Below are positions 1 to 2,866 of a stretch of 5,549 bases of DNA, in pieces. The translations under genes and the position numbers were made by a program. The DNA comes from Solirubrobacterales bacterium (lineage in GTDB: Bacteria > Actinomycetota > Thermoleophilia > Solirubrobacterales > Solirubrobacteraceae). The notes beneath the pieces were generated by a model. That model was not told the DNA's origin and searched no databases. It was given only the letters and a program-made list of their open reading frames with translations. The stretch spans positions 1 through 5,549 of the forward strand of contig DAHVAB010000184.1 in the NCBI GenBank assembly GCA_027314825.1, read 5' to 3'. How positions within the stretch are numbered: position 1 is the stretch's first letter; every line of letters starts with the position of its first letter.

Positions 1-347
1 GGTTCGCCTTCCTTGGTGACCGTGAAGGAGAAGTGCCAGGGCACGTTGACGTGGGGCTTGTGTGTGGGAGCGTGCAGCGTCGCGGTGATCCCGCCGGAGC
101 TGGCTCTCACCACTTCCGGGGAGATGGCGGTGCCGCGCACCGCGGTCACGGTAGCTGTCGTGGTGGCAGTCGCGGTGGATGTGGAGGTGGAGGTGGAGGT
201 GGAGGTGGTGCTGGCCGACGTGCCGGAGCCGGAGCCTCCGCCGCACGCTGCGATCAGCAGGCCGCAGAGCGGTGCTGCCAGGAGCGCCGTGCATGCACGG
301 CGGCCGCGGGTCCGGCTCCTCTCAGGGCTGCTGGCGATCCTTCTCAT
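1..347 (-). CDS. Secreted lipoprotein, N-terminal part (3' end outside window)
   Basis: The minus-strand frame is open from the ATG at 347-345 to the left edge (115 codons). The N-terminus is a lipoprotein signal peptide: Arg-rich start (RRIASSPERSRTRGRR), hydrophobic stretch at about residues 20-34, then a lipobox ending LLIAAC with Cys35 as the expected lipidation site. A Gly/Ser then Ser/Thr-only linker follows (about residues 36-66), typical of a tether between membrane and domain. From about residue 70 a beta-rich segment begins (ISPEVVRAS..., ATLHAPTHKP..., WHFSFTVTKEGE), which resembles Ig-like or DUF-type extracellular domains of Thermoleophilia lipoproteins. That resemblance is inference; the function is unknown. 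The start is fixed by a good Shine-Dalgarno (AAGGAG, 361-356) eight bases upstream. The product should sit on the outer face of the cytoplasmic membrane. It is transcribed divergently from the hydrolase fragment at 448. Confidence 0.82.
   Translation of the reverse strand, partial: MRRIASSPERSRTRGRRACTALLAAPLCGLLIAACGGGSGSGTSASTTSTSTSTSTSTATATTTATVTAVRGTAISPEVVRASSGGITATLHAPTHKPHVNVPWHFSFTVTKEGE
181..210. repeat. Hexanucleotide tandem repeat in lipoprotein linker
   Basis: Four exact GTGGAG units (181-204) are followed by GTGGTG and preceded by GTGGAT at 175-180. On the minus strand this codes alternating Ser-Thr in the lipoprotein linker. A six-base unit can change copy number without shifting the frame, so linker length may vary between strains. 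Confidence 0.85.
285..302. repeat. 18-bp perfect palindrome with GCATGC core
   Basis: CGCCGTGCATGCACGGCG reads the same on both strands with no mismatch. It lies inside the signal-peptide coding region of the lipoprotein (codons for RRACTA). It shares the central GCATGC with the three palindromes in leuS at 5050-5121, but its arms differ. Confidence 0.85.
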
Positions 348-355
348 TGGGCAAG

Positions 356-361
356 CTCCTT
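356..361 (-). promoter_or_regulatory. Ribosome binding site of the lipoprotein gene
   Basis: AAGGAG on the minus strand lies eight bases before the ATG at 347. It is the strongest Shine-Dalgarno in the window and decides the lipoprotein start. Confidence 0.75.
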
Positions 362-392
362 CCCGATGCCGTGCGTCGACTTGAACACAACT

Positions 393-403
393 CGTATTAT
401 GGC
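393..403. promoter_or_regulatory. Candidate -10 region, possibly divergent
   Basis: This is a small AT-rich island in GC-rich DNA. On the minus strand CATAAT (401-396) matches the -10 consensus at 5 of 6 bases and would start transcription about 40 bases before the lipoprotein ATG. On the plus strand the overlapping TATTAT (395-400) also matches 5 of 6 and would serve the hydrolase fragment at 448. No convincing -35 box is visible for either direction. Confidence 0.4.
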
Positions 404-447
404 CCTGCGGGATGTCGTGATCCGGGACGGCGGAGTCGGTGATCGCG

Positions 448-561
448 ATGAGCGCGCAGAGCGAGCGGCTGGACGTGCCGCGGCGGGTTTCGCCGCGCCT
501 CTACCCCTTCCGGAGCAGGTGGGCGCGGATCGAGCGCACCGAGGTCCACCACATCGATGAG
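448..561 (+). pseudogene. Alpha/beta hydrolase (haloalkane dehalogenase-like), N-terminal fragment
   Basis: Codons from ATG 448 read MSAQSERLDVPRRVSP, then RLYPFRSRWARI, then a segment ending TEVHHIDE. This matches the usual opening of haloalkane-dehalogenase-like alpha/beta hydrolases, where a xSPRLYPFxSRW segment precedes VHYVDEG and then the LLLHGNP oxyanion strand. Here similarity stops right after HIDE: there is no HGNP motif, nucleophile elbow, Asp or His. Third positions are nearly all G or C up to about 555 and lose this bias afterwards, which supports a true coding remnant ending there. A frame stays open to 735, but that stretch is antisense to the VOC fragment and looks non-native. 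A GTG at 439 is an alternative start; GGAG at 432-435 is a weak ribosome site. The family call is from memory of the motif, not a search. Confidence 0.55.
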
Positions 562-717
562 GAACTCGATGCTCGTCTGTGGCACGGGCCGGTCGGGCGG
601 CCACTCGCTCGTGCCGAAGCATGCTTGCGTCGCATCCTTCAGCGGCCATACGCCGAAGTGCTTGGAGCCCGGGATCCTCTCGGGAGGTCGGCGAGTGGTG
701 TCGACCAACCGTACGCC
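544..717 (-). pseudogene. VOC/glyoxalase-superfamily protein, internal fragment
   Basis: The minus-strand frame reads GVRLVDTT, then GSKHFGVWPLKDATQACFG, then WPPDRPVPQTSIEFLIDVVD. The pattern (R/K)HFGxWPLxxAxxACFG...WPxDxPVPQxxIEFxxDDVD is what I recall from actinobacterial glyoxalase/bleomycin-resistance-like proteins. The frame is open from a TTG at 762 to a stop at 397, but beyond Asp73 (position 544) the residues no longer look like the family: the expected ELEARG...EPWGQT...SPEGLLVG segment is absent. The N-terminal beta-alpha-beta module is also missing, because the fragment begins within about 60 bases of the tRNA 3' end. I read this as a gene broken at both ends. Alternatively, 397-762 is a divergent short ORF still expressed. 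No metal ligands can be assigned. Confidence 0.5.
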
Positions 718-769
718 ATCACGGTCGGCGCCTGAATCGCGCCACGACAAGGGTTCGAGCAAGACTCGT

Positions 770-845
<76 letters not shown>

Positions 846-855
846 AAGCGCCCTC

Positions 856-861
856 ATCGTA
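856..861 (-). promoter_or_regulatory. Candidate -10 box of tRNA-Ala
   Basis: TACGAT on the minus strand fits TAnnnT and ends ten bases before the mature tRNA 5' end, leaving a leader of a few bases. No -35 consensus is seen 16-18 bases further upstream. Confidence 0.3.
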
Positions 862-905
862 TCGCCTCGATCGCCTCCGCTCCCGCGCCGGCCATCGCGC
901 CTGCT

Positions 906-923
906 CGCTCGCTGAGGCGAGCG
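906..923 (-). terminator. Hairpin after the coiled-coil gene
   Basis: A 7-bp perfect stem (CGCTCGC / GCGAGCG) with a 4-base loop lies about 80 bases beyond the stop of the minus-strand coiled-coil gene and before tRNA-Ala. It has no T-run, so intrinsic termination is uncertain. Such stems also arise often by chance in sequence this GC-rich. Confidence 0.3.
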
Positions 924-1000
924 GCCGGGCGGGCGGACGTGCGTTGCGGCGGCGGGACCGAGCCTGCGAGGCCGATGGCGGGCCGGCCGGCGCGCTCGCC

Positions 1001-2182
1001 TCAGTGTCGCGGCATGAACTGCGGAACGTCGAGCTCGTCTTCTCCGCCGTCGTCCCCATCCAGAGAGGTCGGGTCGTCGCCGGCGCGGCGACCGCTCTCC
1101 CCGAGCCGATCCCGCGTCTCGGAGGCGCGCCTGGGCCCGGCGGCACCGTCGCCCGCCCGCTGGTGGCGCCCGCCGGGAGCACGGCCCGCGCTCACCTGGT
1201 CGAGCCGCGCGGTCATGCTGCCGTGCGTGAGCTTGACGTCGCGCAGCAGCCGCTCGGCGTTGTTGCGAAGCGACGCGGAGAGCTCGCGCAGGTTGCGCGA
1301 GACGATCGTGCCGTCGCGGAGCACCTCCTGGGCCAGCTCGTGCGCCTCGGTGACGATCTCGCGGGCGTCCGCGCGTGCCCGCGAGCGCACCTCTCTGGCC
1401 TGCTCCTCGACCTCGCGCCGCAGGCGCTCCAGCTCGCCGGCCCCGTCCGACTCGCGCCGCTGCACGTCCTCCGCGGCTCCCGCGATCGTCTGCTCGGCCT
1501 TGCTGTGGGCGTCGCCGATGATCCGCTGTGCCTCCGCCTCGGCCCGCTCGCGTGCCTGGGAGGCCTCCCGGCGCGCGACCGCGAGCGCCTGCTCGGCCTC
1601 GGCGCGTGCGTCCGCGCGCCTCGTCTCCGCCTCAGCCCGGGCTGCGGCGACCATGTCCGCCGCCTGCCGGCGCGCACCGGCCAGTGTGCTGCCGGCCTCT
1701 TCGCGAGCCGCGTTGAGCGTGGACTCGGCCTCTTCGCGAGCCGCGTTGAGCGTGGACTCGGCCTCTTCGCGAGCGGCTGCCGCGCACGCTGCCGCATCCC
1801 GGCGAGCCTGCTCCAGCAGGCCGGCCGACTGCTCGCGCGCGGAGGAGAGCGCCTCGCTCGCCTCGCGCAGCCGTTCCTCGGCCTCTGTGCGCAGGCGTGC
1901 GGCCTCGGCGGCGGCCTTGTTGCCGAAAGACTCCGCGCGCGTCCGCGCGCCCTCGAGCACCTCCGCCGCCTCCTCCTCGGCCGCCGCTATCCGGAGCATC
2001 GCCGCCCGCTCGGCCTCCGCGATCCTGGCCCCGGCGCGCTCCTCGGCGCTCCGCCGCAGCTGCTCGGCGGTCTGCTCGGCCGCCTGCACGATGCCGGCCA
2101 CCCGCTCGGGGGCGGTGCCTCGCAGGGCGCTCTCCGCGTGCGCGCCCGTGGAGCCGGCCTGCTCTATGTCCCGTGTGCTCAT
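1001..2182 (-). CDS. Hendecad coiled-coil protein with FtsZ-tail-like C-terminus
   Basis: This is a 393-residue Ala/Glu/Arg-rich protein. The ATG at 2182-2180 is the first possible start, because an in-frame TAA lies five codons upstream; no good Shine-Dalgarno precedes it. Residues 1-34 are a short head (STRDIEQAGS..., PERVAGIV). Residues 35-111 split into seven 11-residue repeats, most with Ala at the first position (AEQTAEQLRRS, AEERAGARIAE...). A 3-residue skip (LSS, 112-114) follows, then sixteen more repeats to residue 290 (AREEAESTLNA, ARAEAEQALAV...). Eleven-residue periodicity predicts a long, nearly straight or right-handed coiled coil. Residues 291-330 (SRNLRELSASLRNNAERLLR..., THGSMTARLDQV) look like a separate conserved helical module. 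An acidic/Gly/Arg disordered linker then leads to EDELDVPQFMPRH, close to the FtsZ C-terminal peptide. No membrane segment is visible. DivIVA/Wag31-like scaffolding is plausible, but the DivIVA N-terminal domain is not recognisable. Annotation pipelines might mislabel it ATP synthase subunit b or a generic coiled-coil protein. Confidence 0.85.
   Translation of the reverse strand: MSTRDIEQAGSTGAHAESALRGTAPERVAGIVQAAEQTAEQLRRSAEERAGARIAEAERAAMLRIAAAEEEAAEVLEGARTRAESFGNKAAAEAARLRTEAEERLREASEALSSAREQSAGLLEQARRDAAACAAAAREEAESTLNAAREEAESTLNAAREEAGSTLAGARRQAADMVAAARAEAETRRADARAEAEQALAVARREASQARERAEAEAQRIIGDAHSKAEQTIAGAAEDVQRRESDGAGELERLRREVEEQAREVRSRARADAREIVTEAHELAQEVLRDGTIVSRNLRELSASLRNNAERLLRDVKLTHGSMTARLDQVSAGRAPGGRHQRAGDGAAGPRRASETRDRLGESGRRAGDDPTSLDGDDGGEDELDVPQFMPRH
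1693..1774. repeat. 33-bp tandem repeat, 2.5 exact copies
   Basis: The sequence is identical to itself at an offset of 33 bases across this stretch. It encodes AREEAESTLNA twice plus the start of a third, diverged copy (AREEAGSTLAG), matching the 11-residue repeat of the coiled-coil protein exactly. The lack of silent differences suggests recent duplication. Confidence 0.9.
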
Positions 2183-2339
2183 CGCCGCCGCGCATTATCG
2201 CCGCTCGCGCAGGCGGAAGCCGGCGACGGGGGGCGCGCGCTCGCAGCGGCGCGGCTCGAGGACTGTGGTCGATCCCGCTTGATGGATCGCACGGCGCGTG
2301 CTGGCCTCATGGGATGAGGACAACAACCACGGAGGTCGC
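2183..2339. other. Divergent intergenic region
   Basis: These 157 bases separate the starts of the coiled-coil gene (minus) and the small ABM-like gene (plus), so both promoters should lie here. A TTGATG at 2279-2284 could be a plus-strand -35, but no matching -10 follows at the right distance. For the minus strand, ATAATG-like bases lie only about 10 bases before the ATG. I see no operator or riboswitch. Confidence 0.4.
2331..2335 (+). promoter_or_regulatory. Ribosome binding site of the ABM-like gene
   Basis: GGAGG is followed by TCGC and then the ATG at 2340. The spacing is short but usable, and it selects this start over the in-frame ATGs at 2298 and 2352. Confidence 0.6.
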
Positions 2340-2645
2340 ATGTCAGTCATCATGTCCCTACGCGTCCCGATCGATCCGGACAGGTTCGAGCAGGTCGTGC
2401 GGGAGGCGCCAGAGAGGCTCGAGGCGATAATCGCGAAAGCCAGGCAGGCTGGAGCCATCCATCATCAGTTCTGCGCCGGCGACGGCGAGGTGATCGTGGT
2501 CGACGAGTGGCCCGACGAGGCGAGCTTCAGGGCTTTCTTCGAAGAGTCGGCCGCGGACATCGTGCCCATGTTCGCCGAGGCGGGAATGGAGGCCCGGCCC
2601 GAGCCGGAGATCTGGAGGGTGCTGGACACCCCCGACCGGATCTGA
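2340..2645 (+). CDS. Small ABM-like (dimeric alpha-beta barrel) protein
   Basis: The protein has 101 residues: MSVIMSLRVPIDPDRFEQVV, a helix of about 25 residues, then AGAIHHQFCAGDGEVIVVDEWPDE, a second helix (ASFRAFFEE), and a C-terminal strand with PEPEIWRVLDTPDRI. The beta-alpha-beta-beta-alpha-beta order, the xIHHxFxxGDGEVxVVDEW core and the size fit the antibiotic-biosynthesis-monooxygenase/EthD-like ferredoxin fold, which works as a dimer. Close relatives are common in actinobacteria and mostly uncharacterised, so no substrate can be named. GGAGG at 2331-2335 lies four bases before the ATG. The upstream ATG at 2298 would add 14 poor residues with no ribosome site, and the ATG at 2352 is too far from GGAGG. 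The gene is divergent from the coiled-coil gene, with leuS following after 221 bases. The coding end overlaps the first copy of a tandem duplication. Confidence 0.82.
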   Translation: MSVIMSLRVPIDPDRFEQVVREAPERLEAIIAKARQAGAIHHQFCAGDGEVIVVDEWPDEASFRAFFEESAADIVPMFAEAGMEARPEPEIWRVLDTPDRI

Positions 2646-2724
2646 GCGGGCGAGGGCGACCCCGGCCCGAGCCGGGGATCTGGAGCCCGACCGCATCTGA
2701 GCGGCCGAGGACGACTCCGGCCCG
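2593..2724. repeat. Imperfect tandem duplication of the ABM-like gene's 3' end
   Basis: Copy A (2593-2660) covers the last codons and stop of the ABM-like gene; copy B (2661-2715) follows directly. They share CGGCCCGAGCCGG, GATCTGGAG, CCCGACCG and ATCTGAGCGG, with about four substitutions over some 53 aligned bases. Copy A has 13 extra bases (2618-2630). A third copy begins at 2716-2724 and stops. Copy B lies outside the gene and in a different frame. Confidence 0.8.
2660..2677 (+). terminator. Hairpin after the ABM-like gene
   Basis: A 7-bp stem (CCCCGGC / GCCGGGG) with loop CCGA starts 15 bases after the stop at 2645. It exists only in duplication copy B, where the A of copy A's GAGCCGGAG is G. 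There is no T-run, so termination is only possible. Confidence 0.35.
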
Positions 2725-2748
2725 CTACGGCTGTACGGGCCACATAGG

Positions 2749-2777
2749 CGGGCATCGGCTGCCCGTGCTGTGCCGAT
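2749..2777 (+). promoter_or_regulatory. Overlapping alternative hairpins upstream of leuS
   Basis: CGGGCA (2749-2754) pairs with TGCCCG (2760-2765). The loop of that stem (ATCGGC, 2754-2759) can instead pair with GCCGAT (2772-2777). The two folds exclude each other, as in attenuators, and lie 90-118 bases before leuS. No leader peptide rich in Leu codons is seen, and the spacer may not even be transcribed. Confidence 0.2.
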
Positions 2778-2844
2778 ATGCCCGGACCGCGCCGGTGCTC
2801 AGGGGCGCCCGGCGCGCCTCCCGTCGCGCGTTCCGTCCCAGGGT

Positions 2845-2866
2845 GGGCGGTAACCTGCCCTGACCT
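2845..2866 (+). promoter_or_regulatory. leuS start region: no Shine-Dalgarno, candidate -10 or hairpin
   Basis: No purine-rich ribosome site precedes the leuS ATG. TAACCT (2851-2856) fits the actinobacterial TAnnnT -10 pattern and would start transcription around 2863, giving an almost leaderless mRNA. The same bases lie in a short hairpin (GGGCGG 2845-2850 with CTGCCC 2855-2860, one G-T pair). The -35 region is not recognisable. Confidence 0.35.

Noticed and set aside
425..510. Minus-strand reading (CALIAITDSAVP) as the missing C-terminus of the VOC protein after a frameshift
   Set aside because: Its G/C third-position bias is explained by the plus-strand hydrolase frame, a stop (TAG) lies within it, and the family motif EPWGQT is absent.
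957..1000. GC-rich partial palindromes (GGCCGGCCGG region)
   Set aside because: Short and typical of the base composition; not distinguishable from background by eye.
2835..2866. T-box riboswitch before leuS
   Set aside because: AGGGTGG at 2839-2845 resembles the start of the T-box bulge, but ACCGCG does not follow, the variable base is G where leucine tRNA would need T, and there is no room for Stem I and a specifier loop.
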